Positions 37,185 through 45,666 of a stretch of DNA of 64,000 nt are shown here, piece by piece. The notes under the pieces were generated by a model. That model saw nothing but the letters and a program-made list of their open reading frames with translations. It was not told where the DNA came from and did not search any database. Origin of the DNA: Desulforhabdus sp. TSK. GTDB lineage: Bacteria; Desulfobacterota; Syntrophobacteria; Syntrophobacterales; Syntrophobacteraceae. Where the stretch lies: NCBI RefSeq assembly GCF_022836495.1, contig NZ_BQXM01000006.1, positions 62,001 to 126,000 of the forward strand, given 5' to 3'. A program made the translations under genes and the position numbers. Each line of letters begins with the position of its first letter. Position 1 is the first letter of the stretch.

Positions 37185-37961
37185 TCAATGCATGCTCTTT
37201 CGCAGCTCCATAAGGAGTTGGTCGGCAGCATCGATGCGAATCAGACCGAGGCGCGGGAGCTCAAGGTCTGCAATCACGTAGATCGCGAGCGACGTAATGG
37301 CTGCGAAAGCGATCATGTGGAACCAGCTCCGGTCCTTGTTGGACGACGTGTCAAAGCCAACGATCAATGCGCCAATAAGACTCAGTCCGGCAAGCAGCAC
37401 AAATATGACCAGCGGCGGGTGATTCCGGGCTGCCGACACCCTCGTGGTCGTTATGTCGATCATCTCGTTCAGTGCGGGGAGCAGGAGAATGGCTGCTTGT
37501 GTGGGTGCATCCTGCCTGCGGCACGCAGCTATTGCCTTTGTCCAGATCTCCTCATGCAAAGCGGAGCCCTCAGCGTGCTTTAGGCGCATCGCATCTAGAT
37601 CTTGCCCCAGATATGACTCCGATCGCACATCCACGTAGCGACGAAACAGTTCCCTCAACTCCCGCTGCGAATCGTTTGGAAGCAGATCGAGGCGCAGGTA
37701 GGCCGTACCGATCGCATTGGCTTCCGAGGCGATCAAGTGCCGGCGATCTTCAAACCTCGATGCGGCTCCAGAGAATGTGAAGGCGATGAGAAGTCCCATC
37801 AAGCCGAACACGGCGGCTTCCGCCGCGCTGGTTCCCTTGTCCAAGCCTTCAGGATGGCGCATGAGTACAGCGATGCCGATGCGCCTCCCAACCTCATAGA
37901 GAATCAGCATGCCGAAGAACAAACCGGTACCTAATGACAATCCGACCAGTGCATAATTCAT
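37185..37961 (-). CDS. DUF4239 (bestrophin-like) membrane protein
   Basis: A 258-residue inner-membrane protein with two N-terminal helices (about 5-25 and 48-66), a long helical cytoplasmic or periplasmic middle (70-170), and two C-terminal helices (185-205, 215-235). The pattern EANAIGTAYLRLDLLP is typical of DUF4239. The function is unknown; a bestrophin-like channel has been suggested only by remote similarity. The start has GGGAGGGAAG, and the ATG overlaps the stop of a small upstream frame (TAATG). Confidence 0.82.
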   Translation of the reverse strand: MNYALVGLSLGTGLFFGMLILYEVGRRIGIAVLMRHPEGLDKGTSAAEAAVFGLMGLLIAFTFSGAASRFEDRRHLIASEANAIGTAYLRLDLLPNDSQRELRELFRRYVDVRSESYLGQDLDAMRLKHAEGSALHEEIWTKAIAACRRQDAPTQAAILLLPALNEMIDITTTRVSAARNHPPLVIFVLLAGLSLIGALIVGFDTSSNKDRSWFHMIAFAAITSLAIYVIADLELPRLGLIRIDAADQLLMELRKSMH

Positions 37962-38110
37962 TACTTCCCTCCCGAACCCGTCTTGTCAGGCTTCAGAGCT
38001 TCCATCCGCGCTTTTATCAAAAGCTCTTGGCTCTCTGCTATTCCTTCTACGGCAACGTCCCTCTTGCTTGTATGTGTCGCCGGCTCCGCGCCTGTTTCCC
38101 TTCTGCTCAT
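37961..38110 (-). CDS. Possible small protein coupled to the DUF4239 gene
   Basis: A 49-residue basic frame (MSRRETGAEPATHTSKRD start) whose stop overlaps the DUF4239 start by one base (TAATG). GGTGG lies six bases before its ATG. The coupling argues that it is translated. It begins within a few bases of the patatin remnant, so its 5' region may be recombined. No family recognised. Confidence 0.35.
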   Translation of the reverse strand: MSRRETGAEPATHTSKRDVAVEGIAESQELLIKARMEALKPDKTGSGGK

Positions 38111-38122
38111 GGATTCCACCCA

Positions 38123-38203
38123 GGAGCAGTAACTGGTCGTCATTGGCAGAATCAATGAGGTTCCTGCTCCTGTACCCCCCTGAGGGTCGACCTGCCTCAC
38201 GGC
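38123..38203 (-). pseudogene. 5' remnant of a second patatin gene
   Basis: This segment is closely similar to 31123-31205, which encodes VRQVDPQGG-RGRNLIDPANDNQ of the patatin lipoprotein. The copy here continues directly into the cytochrome 3' end with about 175 bases of the patatin 5' end missing. It marks a duplicated cytochrome/patatin junction. Confidence 0.8.
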
Positions 38204-38208
38204 CTTCT

Positions 38209-40491
38209 TCAGGGCGTTGGAGCCGTTGATAGTATCTGCCGGAGAAGCACCTGCGCGTCCTGATATTCGGGATACTCCTCCAAAATCGTCTTCAACACAG
38301 AGATCGCTTCAGCCGTCTCACCCGTTTGCTGCAGCGTGATGGAAAGGGCGTAGGCGTACTTCGGATCATCGGAGCGCAACCCGACCGCCTCCCTGCAGAA
38401 ACCGACGGCTTCCCCCGGTCGGTCCCCGGCAAGAAGGATGCAGAGGTTATAGGCCGCCTGGGCCATTTGGGGGTCTTGTTTCAGGGCTGCTTTGAGATAA
38501 CTCTCCGCCTGCTGCGGATCGTTCAGCTCGGCCTTGAGAAGTCCCATATTGAACAGGGCCGCACCATTCTCAGGGGAAGTTCTGAGGGCCTTCTGCAGCG
38601 ATTCTTCACTCTTTTTCACTTCCCCCATGCGCGAGTACGCAATGGAGGCATTCACCAGGACCATGACGGCACGAGGCTCGATCGTGAGAGCCCGGTCATA
38701 GCAGGTGATGGCCTCTTTGAGCTCCCCCCGGTTGAGATAGTAGTTCCCCAGGTTGTAGTGGGAAGGCCACTGGTCGGACCACGCCAGCAGAGACGTGAGG
38801 TGTTCCGCGTCGGCCTTCCTGATTTTCTCCCCGTACTCCTCGCCCATCTGCAGATCGGGATAGGCGGACAGAGCCGCTGCAGCCCGGATGCGGACAAGTC
38901 GGAAGTCATCTCCGGTTGCCCCGATGATGGCCTGCAGACACTGTTTCGACGGGATCATCGCCAGGGATTCCATGGCTGCGGCCCGGACCAAAGGAGACGG
39001 GTCACCCGCCGCCTTGAGCAGTGCCTGAGCGATTTTCAGGTCCAAGGTTGGCGGGATCAGGCGAATGAGGGATGCGGCGAATACCTCGTTCCGATCCGGG
39101 CTCGTGATGTAATGAAGCATCTCCTCCCGCTTGCTCCAGTCCCTCTTTCTCGCTGCATCAATGAGGCTCGCGCGATGAAGCAGCGGGGCCTGGTAGTCGC
39201 GGGGCAGCCACTCCCGAACCTGTCTGTCGGCCCAGGCCGCGTCTTTGTCGGTGTGGCAGAGGTTGCAGGCATTCGGCGATTGGTAGGCCATCGTCGCCGA
39301 GGGAGCCGGCGGCAGCATGGAGTGGTCACTCCGGTTCATGCGGGCAAAGGATGTCATGGGCATATGACAGGATATGCACTGGTTCCCGGCGCTTCCTTCC
39401 TCATGGCGAGTGTGTGCCGGGGCGCCGTTCACCCGTTCTTCATGGCACGGCAGGCAGGCCTTGTTGGCGTCTTCGGGTTTCTTGAAGCGGTAGCGGCCGC
39501 TCGATGTGTGGCAGTGCATGCAGTCGAGCTTCCCCGACTTGACGCAGGGGCTCATGAGCCACGAGGTGTAAGTGTAGTTCTCTCCCAGGTCGCGACCGTC
39601 CGGGTAGTAATCCGGGCTCTCGAGGGTGACCAGGTCGAAGTGGTCGAAGAACCTCCCCCCCGGAGGAGTGGACGGTGTCAGGGGAGCGGTTGTCTTGGCG
39701 TGGCATGAGGCGCAGAGATGATTGCGCTGCTCCTTGGTCATGGTCTTGGTGCTGATGATTTTCAGGTCGGCCAAAGACTGTCCCTTTGGTGCTTCCCTGG
39801 CAGACTGGTTATGCTCGGCGGACGGGCCGTGGCAGGTCTCGCAGTTGATGCCGGGCTCGGCCCAGACCGTGTGATACGTATCGCTTTTGAGGTCGTAGTT
39901 GGTGGTAAGCTGGCTCACATGGCAGCTGTAGCACGCGGTGTTGAAGGTGTAAGGCCATTCCTTCCAATTGAAGGGCTCCTCCGGACGCTGATCGCCCGGG
40001 AAATGCCGCACGCCGCTTGACGCCATGTCGATCCACTCTTTCCGGCTCACATCGTACGCAACGGGCAGTGTCTGCAGCCTCCCCTTCTCCAGCGGGGTAA
40101 GAAAGTAGAAGACGTTCTTGCCGCCCAAGGCATGTTCCATTCGGTACTTCTTCGTCCCTTCAGGCCCTTTTTCAAGCACCCAGCCCTGCCTTTTGCCGAT
40201 TTCGGCCCGGTAGCGAAACGAACCGATGACCACGTCTTCCTTCTGGGGGATGAGCTTCTCCTCTGCCAGAGCGTCGCTGTATGGCTGCATGGCGAGCCCG
40301 TGGAAGGAGGTGGACCAGAGCTGGTAGAAGCTCTCGTGGCACTCCCGACAGCTCTGGGAGCCGGCAAACCCCTCGACTTCTGCGTTCCGCCGGGGCTCAG
40401 TCGCAAAGGTAGAAAACGGGGGCAAGCCGCAGAAACACACAACACCCACTGCCAAGGCCAGCAAGACAACGGTGTTCGACTTTGACCTCAT
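38209..40491 (-). CDS. Exported multihaem cytochrome c with HEAT-like and TPR repeats
   Basis: A 760-residue protein: signal peptide (about 1-34), a multihaem domain (35-410), HEAT-like repeats (about 430-540), and a TPR array (about 550-755). Eight CxxCH haem motifs can be counted: CRECH, CYSCH, CETCH, CASCH, CMHCH, CLPCH, CISCH and CNLCH. The order and spacing resemble the cytochrome c554/NrfA-like octahaem group. It would transfer electrons in the periplasm, with TPRs for partner binding. ATG 40491 has AAAAGGATG upstream. The eight haems need a Ccm system that is not in the window. Confidence 0.9.
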   Translation of the reverse strand: MRSKSNTVVLLALAVGVVCFCGLPPFSTFATEPRRNAEVEGFAGSQSCRECHESFYQLWSTSFHGLAMQPYSDALAEEKLIPQKEDVVIGSFRYRAEIGKRQGWVLEKGPEGTKKYRMEHALGGKNVFYFLTPLEKGRLQTLPVAYDVSRKEWIDMASSGVRHFPGDQRPEEPFNWKEWPYTFNTACYSCHVSQLTTNYDLKSDTYHTVWAEPGINCETCHGPSAEHNQSAREAPKGQSLADLKIISTKTMTKEQRNHLCASCHAKTTAPLTPSTPPGGRFFDHFDLVTLESPDYYPDGRDLGENYTYTSWLMSPCVKSGKLDCMHCHTSSGRYRFKKPEDANKACLPCHEERVNGAPAHTRHEEGSAGNQCISCHMPMTSFARMNRSDHSMLPPAPSATMAYQSPNACNLCHTDKDAAWADRQVREWLPRDYQAPLLHRASLIDAARKRDWSKREEMLHYITSPDRNEVFAASLIRLIPPTLDLKIAQALLKAAGDPSPLVRAAAMESLAMIPSKQCLQAIIGATGDDFRLVRIRAAAALSAYPDLQMGEEYGEKIRKADAEHLTSLLAWSDQWPSHYNLGNYYLNRGELKEAITCYDRALTIEPRAVMVLVNASIAYSRMGEVKKSEESLQKALRTSPENGAALFNMGLLKAELNDPQQAESYLKAALKQDPQMAQAAYNLCILLAGDRPGEAVGFCREAVGLRSDDPKYAYALSITLQQTGETAEAISVLKTILEEYPEYQDAQVLLRQILSTAPTP

Positions 40492-40585
40492 GGTACACAT
40501 CCTTTTCCGTCTGCGCCGAGGCTGCTCCCGCGCACACCACGCTCAATGCAAGAATGAATGCGGCCATTGATGTTCTTTTCTTCAT
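40397..40585 (-). CDS. Orphan signal peptide frame overlapping the cytochrome start
   Basis: The frame starts MKKRTSMAAFILALSVVC and ends the signal at ASAQ, a textbook signal peptide. After about 28 residues it runs into the cytochrome 5' region in another frame and ends at 40397. It is more likely the remnant of a deleted exported gene than a functional protein, though a 62-residue product cannot be excluded. Confidence 0.3.
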   Translation of the reverse strand: MKKRTSMAAFILALSVVCAGAASAQTEKDVYHEVKVEHRCLAGLGSGCCVFLRLAPVFYLCD

Positions 40586-40772
40586 AAACCACCCCTTTCG
40601 ATCTCCATCAGCCCTGATTCCTATGAGTGAGTCGAGTCCCGGTGGGCGCCTTACCGTCATCTCCTGCGCTATCTGAAAAAGGTTCCGATACAGCTCACAA
40701 TAAAGAGCTTTCCGGAAAATGTCTACTGTCAATAAATACAGCCTATGGGGAGGTCCATAAGCGCGTCTATCG

Positions 40773-41750
40773 TTAGAAAGCCAACACCGCCTTGAGCCAG
40801 ATGTAGTCACCGCTGAGGCGGTTATTGACATCGGTCTCAGGGAGCCATTTCACCTCGGTCAAGATGGTATGACCACAAATCGGCGGGGAGACATAGGAGA
40901 CCACCGGTCCAATTCCCTGGGCGCGGCCATTGAAGGCCCCAAGCACAGCACCGGAACCGCTGTCGCCGGTGAACTGGTCCCAGTAAAAGGCGTTGAAGCC
41001 GATTCCGATGAGGCCGTACTTGGACAGGGGCAGGTGCTCGGCGACGGTCAAATCCAGATGAAAGAAATCGCTGCTCTGAGTCCGTGGCATCGTTCCTGGT
41101 ATTGAAATTCAGGCCGGCATAGGCAGATATTTCCAGGCCGATTTTGGAGCTCAGGTAGCCGAACGATACGACCGGCTCAAAGGTCCAGTAGTTAAGACCC
41201 ACGTTGGCCAGCCGACCCTCGGTGTATTCACCTGTCGGGGCGTAAATGTCACACCGCACATCCCATTTGAAATCGCCCTTATTTCCAGGCAAGCCAAAAC
41301 GGTACGAGCGTAATATCGCCGATACCGTCAGCCGCGTCCTGCCGGGTGATAGTGCGCCCGAGTCGTGGGAAGAGTCTGCTCTGCAGGTCGACTTGCGCTT
41401 TCACATCAACCCAGACATAGGGAACGAGCACTGCAGCAGCGAATTTGCCGTCAAGAATGCCCAAAGGGGTCCCATATGCCAGGCCGAATACATCGGCGTA
41501 GAAGGTCATGTCAAGATTAGCCGCCACCATGCCGCCAAACGGCAGTTGCCTGTCACCACCGGCGCTTCCATTGTAATGATTGAAAAAGTTTATTGCCACC
41601 AATCCCGGGGGGGCGGTGTCAATAAAAGACGCCATGGCTCCCCGGGGTGTAGTGGCTGACTCCGCCCTCAGTGGCGGAGACTTCGGAGGGTTGCACTGTC
41701 GCAGACCAGAGCAACCATGCCAAGCCGAATAAGATCCTTGCTTTCTTCAT
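40773..41750 (-). pseudogene. Outer-membrane transporter (SphA/phenol-MetA type) with three frameshifts
   Basis: The pieces in order on the minus strand are: a signal peptide from ATG 41750 (MKKARILFGLAWLLWSATV) to GGVSHYTPG near 41650; SFIDTAPPGLVAINFFNHYN to WLAWK (41635-41279); GDFKWDVRCDIYAPTGEYTEG to AYAGLNFNTRNDAT (41280-41090); and DFFHLDLTVAEHLPLSKYG to the final WLKAVLAF (41075-40773). Each piece is in a different frame, yet together they rebuild a normal beta-barrel of the PF13557 family. Shifts lie near 41645 (in a C4G4 run), 41283 and 41082. The gene is inactivated unless there are assembly errors. Confidence 0.85.
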
Positions 41751-41784
41751 AAACTTAATACAGCGTCACACAAAAGAGTGTCTG

Positions 41785-42105
41785 TTAGGCCGCCTGCTTA
41801 TGATCATCAGGATAGGCCATGATCTTGGCCACTGACTTGGTCGTCCATTTGAAAGGGTGCGCTCTCTTGTTCCACTGCTCAATGAAAAGATAGATCTTGT
41901 CGCGCAAATCTTCGATAGAGGCAAAATCGGCGATTTTGAAGCGCTTGCGTTGTAGGATGCTAAACCACTGCTCCACTTGATTCATCCAGGAGCAGTGGAC
42001 GGGAGTGAAATGGAAAAGAAAACGTGGGTGTTTGCCCAACCATTTCAGGACCTCCTTGCCCTTGTGGACACGCAAGTTGTCGCAAACGATATGAAAAAGG
42101 GTAGT
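41785..42105 (-). pseudogene. IS630-family transposase, 3' fragment
   Basis: The segment encodes the C-terminal DDE half of an IS630 transposase: LFHIVCDNLRVHKG with the second Asp, FTPVHCSWMNQVEQWFSIL with the catalytic Glu, and the tail WTTKSVAKIMAYP. The first half of the gene is missing; upstream of about 42105 the sequence is a GAGACATT repeat tract. No terminal inverted repeats can be seen. It is a decayed insertion at the right end of the island. Confidence 0.85.
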
Positions 42106-42109
42106 CGGG

Positions 42110-42220
42110 ACATTGGAGACATTGGGAGACATTATGTCTCCGCTGTAGAATCGCACTGACAAAAGGATTGGAGACATTAGAGACATGTGAGACATTCTTT
42201 TCTATAAAAATGTCTCTGGA
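42110..42220. repeat. Tract of GAGACATT repeats in both orientations
   Basis: About six copies of GGAGACATT/TGAGACATT, plus the reverse ATGTCTC twice, lie between the transposase remnant and the right end. The period is 9-10 bases in the two clusters (42112-42138 and 42168-42198). It may be a transposon end or a protein binding array. Confidence 0.6.
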
Positions 42221-42295
42221 GATGACCGAGTGCCGCTCTTTGAAAACTGAATAGGGTGTGGCCCGTGCTCTCTAAAGCTTCATTTCTAGCGTGGG

Positions 42296-42316
42296 TGTGG
42301 GGAATAGTGTGGGGAA
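42296..42316. repeat. Paired TGTGGGGAA motif, right-end copy
   Basis: Identical to 1901-1921: two TGTGGGGAA units with TAG between, same orientation, 40 bases inside attR. Read with the left copy, it marks the two ends of the element. Confidence 0.5.
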
Positions 42317-42327
42317 GAAAAAGAAGA

Positions 42328-42353
42328 AGGGCTTATGGTTTCCCATAAGCCCT
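42328..42353 (-). terminator. Rho-independent terminator of tRNA-fMet (island-borne)
   Basis: Hairpin AGGGCTTATGG/CCCATAAGCCCT with a short loop, followed on the minus strand by a T/C-rich run. It terminates the leftward tRNA-fMet gene. Since it lies inside the island it came with the element, replacing the chromosomal terminator now at 1701-1734. Confidence 0.75.
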
Positions 42354-42356
42354 TTA

Positions 42357-42439
<83 letters not shown>

Positions 42440-43016
42440 ACAACAAAAGCACAATATGTCAAAGCCCATGCAAAGTCAAGCGGAATCCAATCCTTTTTGA
42501 GCCGTCTTCAACGTGGGTCTTTATAAGCGAGCAAATGCCTTGCAGGAGCGGCTTCCAGCCGCGACAAAAACGATCGATGGTGAAAGTTGCAGATGGAAAG
42601 CCGCTCCTGCAAAAGCCAGGTTATCACCGGTTAACAGTACAGTGGAGTCAGGCGTGTGAAAGGCACCTCCGCCGTTGTCCGATGCCGATTGACTGCCTTT
42701 TTCCTCACCTCATTGGCTACTTCGTGCGATTGCACGGGCATCGCAGTGCCGCATTGATATTCACGCATCAATTGAATATATTCTCCAACCTTGGTGGGCC
42801 GTGCTTCTCATGTTTCGGGCCATTGCACGAGCGGCCACGGTGTCCACCCTGATTCGATCGAACCTGTGCAGTATGGGGTGAGAGTGAACCGAAAGAGTTG
42901 CAGGGATTGCAGGCCCGGCTTTTGCTTTCATTTCGTAAAGCGTGTGCCAGGAGGCCTGTCGAAATTGAGAAAAGGCTCACAATCTCCCCAAAAGGAAGTT
43001 CCGGAGGACAGAATTG
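42440..43016. other. Intergenic stretch between tRNA-fMet and mscS
   Basis: About 577 bases without a credible gene. It must contain the tRNA-fMet promoter (42440-42500) and the mscS promoter, and holds one REP-like palindrome (42541-42611). Confidence 0.6.
42541..42611. repeat. REP-like palindrome, diverged copy
   Basis: Left arm TGCAGGAGCGGCTTCCAGCC, right arm ends GAAAGCCGCTCCTGCA, with a few mismatches and a 20-base loop. Same family as 23265-23338. Confidence 0.85.
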
Positions 43017-44435
43017 ATGTTGCGTAGAAGGTCTGTTGTGCTGATTGTCTTGATGATGCTGGGCCTTTTTCTCGGGCTGGGATCACTGGGAAGGGTCTCG
43101 GCCGAGAATGGAAACGGAGGGCAGGAAAAGAAAAGCGCCGCCAGGGAGGTGGAGAAAGAAAAGGAAGCAGAGCCCACCGTCAACCTCATTCCTCGTCCCA
43201 ATGAGACGGCGGTTCCCCTGCAAACGGAAAGAATCGACGAAGCGGGGAAGGTGCTCGGCAAGAAAATCGACGAAGTCGGGAAGGACGCGTCCCGTAAATG
43301 GGGAAAATGGATCGCCGCCAGGGCCTTTTTGGGAATCACCTGGCTCAAGCTGATCATATGCGCCCTGCTGCTTTTCCTTGTCGTGCTCGTGGATCGTGTT
43401 GTCACATATTTGCTGCACAGGCAAATCTCCCGGCAGAGCGGTGAGGAGACTTCGGAACGGTGGTGGCGGTTGTTTCTGAAAGCGCTTTCCAGGCCGCTTT
43501 CCGTCTTTATCCGAATCTACGGAGTTTATTATGCATTGTCACCATTATTTGGATATTTCAGCACCGCGGATGGCGTCAACACAGTGCACCAACTGGCAAG
43601 GAAAGCGGCGGACCTGGGTGGGACGGTCGCTCTTTTTTGGCTCTTCTATCGACTGATAAAGGTACTGGATTCACAGCTGAGGCATTGGGCTCAGTCCACG
43701 ACGAACACCATTGACGACATGCTGGTGCCTCTGGTGGGGAAAACTATCCGGGTCTTCATCCTGGCCATCGGCGGCATCATGATCATTCAGAACATGACCG
43801 GCATCGAAATCGGACCCATCATTGCTTCCCTGGGGATCGGGGGTCTCGCCTTCGCCCTGGCCGGCAAGGATTCCATCGCCAATTTTCTCGGCAGCCTCAC
43901 GATTCTTCTGGACAAGCCCTTCCAGGTAGGGGAGCGCATCGCCATCGACAATTACGAAGGGTTTGTCGAGAACGTGGGGTTCCGCAGCACCCGCCTGCGG
44001 ACTCTGGCAGGACACCTGATTTCCATCCCCAATGAAAAAATCATCAATTCCACATTGGAAAATGTCGACAAGCGTCCCCACCTGCGCTGGCACACCAACC
44101 TCACCATCACCTATGACACTTCACCCGAGAAGGTCGAACGGGCGGTGGCCATCGTGCAGGAGATCCTGGAAAACCACGAAGGGATGCGCAGGGAATTTCC
44201 GCCTCGCGTGTACTTCAATGCCTTCAACGACTGGAGCCTCAACATCGCCGTTTTTGCGTGGTACCATCCACCCAATTACTGGGACTTCCAGGCGTGGGTG
44301 CAGAGGTCCTGCCTCGAAATCATGCGGCGGTTCAAAGCTGAAGGCATCGAGTTCGCTTTTCCCAGCCAGACGGTTTACCACGTGACCGATGACAAAGACA
44401 TCGATCTCGAGGCGCTGAGCGAGAAGATCGTCTGA
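43017..44435 (+). CDS. Mechanosensitive channel, MscS family
   Basis: A 472-residue membrane protein that would open under membrane tension to release solutes. It has a signal-like N-terminus (about 8-30), a charged linker (35-100), four or five membrane helices (110-290), and the MscS pore helix ASLGIGGLAFALAGKDSIANFLG followed by the beta domain (PFQVGERIAID). The C-terminal alpha/beta domain covers about 350-450. ATG 43017 has GGAGGA nine bases upstream. It is the first gene of the right flank. Confidence 0.92.
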   Translation: MLRRRSVVLIVLMMLGLFLGLGSLGRVSAENGNGGQEKKSAAREVEKEKEAEPTVNLIPRPNETAVPLQTERIDEAGKVLGKKIDEVGKDASRKWGKWIAARAFLGITWLKLIICALLLFLVVLVDRVVTYLLHRQISRQSGEETSERWWRLFLKALSRPLSVFIRIYGVYYALSPLFGYFSTADGVNTVHQLARKAADLGGTVALFWLFYRLIKVLDSQLRHWAQSTTNTIDDMLVPLVGKTIRVFILAIGGIMIIQNMTGIEIGPIIASLGIGGLAFALAGKDSIANFLGSLTILLDKPFQVGERIAIDNYEGFVENVGFRSTRLRTLAGHLISIPNEKIINSTLENVDKRPHLRWHTNLTITYDTSPEKVERAVAIVQEILENHEGMRREFPPRVYFNAFNDWSLNIAVFAWYHPPNYWDFQAWVQRSCLEIMRRFKAEGIEFAFPSQTVYHVTDDKDIDLEALSEKIV

Positions 44436-44437
44436 GA

Positions 44438-44481
44438 GGGGGACGCTGAAAACGCTGACGAGACGCTGACGAACGCAGAAA
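44438..44481. repeat. 44-bp dispersed repeat, plus-oriented copy
   Basis: Built from ACGCTGA units (GGGGGACGCTGAAAACGCTG start). An inverted copy lies at 49334-49376. It follows the mscS stop directly. Confidence 0.7.
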
Positions 44482-44565
44482 ACAAAACCTCCCGGACCTG
44501 GTGCGACTTTCGCCCAGTGCACCAGGGAATGACTTTAGCTGCGATGTACTGGGCCGGCCATGGTG

Positions 44566-45162
44566 CTAAAGGGCACCTTTGGAGGATGGGATGCCGGTGC
44601 GCCGTTCGTCCAGCTGAGTCGCCTGGTCCAGGGCTCGGCCAAGTGCTTTGAAGACCGCCTCGATCATGTGATGCGTGTTGCTTCCATAAGGCACCTGGAC
44701 GTGGAGCGTTATGCCGCCATGGAGGCAGAAAGCGCGGAGGAATTCAGGGACGAGCTCCGTTTCGAACTGACCAGCGCGTTCGGACAGGGGAGGAACCTGG
44801 TACACGAGGCATGGGCGATTGGACAGGTCCAGCACCACGGAAGCGCAGGTTTCATCCATGGGAATGGACGACTGACCATAGCGGCGGATGCCTTTGCGGT
44901 CGCCCAGGGCGAGGGACACGGCTTGCCCCAGGCAAATGCCGAGATCTTCCACGGTGTGATGTGCATCGACCTCCAGGTCACCGTCTGCCTCCACCTTCAA
45001 GTCGAACAGACCGTGCACGCTGAAAAGGGTGAGCATGTGCTCCAGGAAGGGAACGCCTGTCTTTAAATCTGCCGACCCACTCCCGTCCAGAACAAGATCA
45101 AGATCGATCCGAGTCTCGTTGGTTCCGCGATGTACAGAACCCCTCCGCAACCTTTCTGTCAT
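44566..45162 (-). CDS. hisB: Imidazoleglycerol-phosphate dehydratase
   Basis: A 198-residue enzyme of histidine biosynthesis; it dehydrates imidazoleglycerol phosphate to imidazole-acetol phosphate in the cytoplasm with Mn. The two metal-binding repeats are complete: VDAHHTVEDLGICLG and SNTHHMIEAVFKALG, and VPFLEHML is at the N-terminus. It is the monofunctional form without a phosphatase domain. No other his gene is adjacent, so it stands alone here. Confidence 0.96.
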   Translation of the reverse strand: MTERLRRGSVHRGTNETRIDLDLVLDGSGSADLKTGVPFLEHMLTLFSVHGLFDLKVEADGDLEVDAHHTVEDLGICLGQAVSLALGDRKGIRRYGQSSIPMDETCASVVLDLSNRPCLVYQVPPLSERAGQFETELVPEFLRAFCLHGGITLHVQVPYGSNTHHMIEAVFKALGRALDQATQLDERRTGIPSSKGAL

Positions 45163-45216
45163 AAATGGTGTCCATTCTTAGTCTCTGCAGATCTGCACAC
45201 TGCCGGGAAGGGCTCC

Positions 45217-45627
45217 CTATGGAGCCATGTCTCTTTTTCCCAGAACCCTTGACACAAACCGTTCCTTTTGCACGACTGCCCGTTCGTGCTTCCCCTCACC
45301 GATTTTTTCAACGGCATCGAAAGCGGTAACCTCAAAGGACAGGAGGCGGCCTTCGATCTTTTCCAGAACAGCCTCCGCACGTACCTTCATTCCCACTGGT
45401 GTGGCTGCCGTGTGAGTCATCTCCATGCGGATGCCCACGGACGTCTCTCCGGGAGCCAGGTGACCCTGGAGGCACTGTACGGCCGCCGCCTCCATGAGGG
45501 CTACTACGGCCGGTGTGGCAAAGACTTCCACCTCTCCGCTTCCCATGGCGATGGCTGTATTGCCTGGATCCACCTGTCCACCGGCGGTGCCCCTCATTCC
45601 GATTTCCAGCTTTGCCTGGTCGCTCAT
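45217..45627 (-). CDS. Hotdog-fold thioesterase (FlK-like)
   Basis: A 136-residue single hotdog domain of the fluoroacetyl-CoA-thioesterase-like group. The residues equivalent to the FlK catalytic set are visible: Thr in FATPAVVALMEAAA with the Glu, and the His in EMTHTAATPVG. It likely hydrolyses or removes small acyl-CoAs; the actual substrate is unknown. ATG 45627 has AAGGAG upstream. It is 54 bases upstream of hisB on the same strand. Confidence 0.82.
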   Translation of the reverse strand: MSDQAKLEIGMRGTAGGQVDPGNTAIAMGSGEVEVFATPAVVALMEAAAVQCLQGHLAPGETSVGIRMEMTHTAATPVGMKVRAEAVLEKIEGRLLSFEVTAFDAVEKIGEGKHERAVVQKERFVSRVLGKRDMAP

Positions 45628-45666
45628 GCCCTCACTCTCCTTTCCCATCCAGTATCCTGCAGCACA

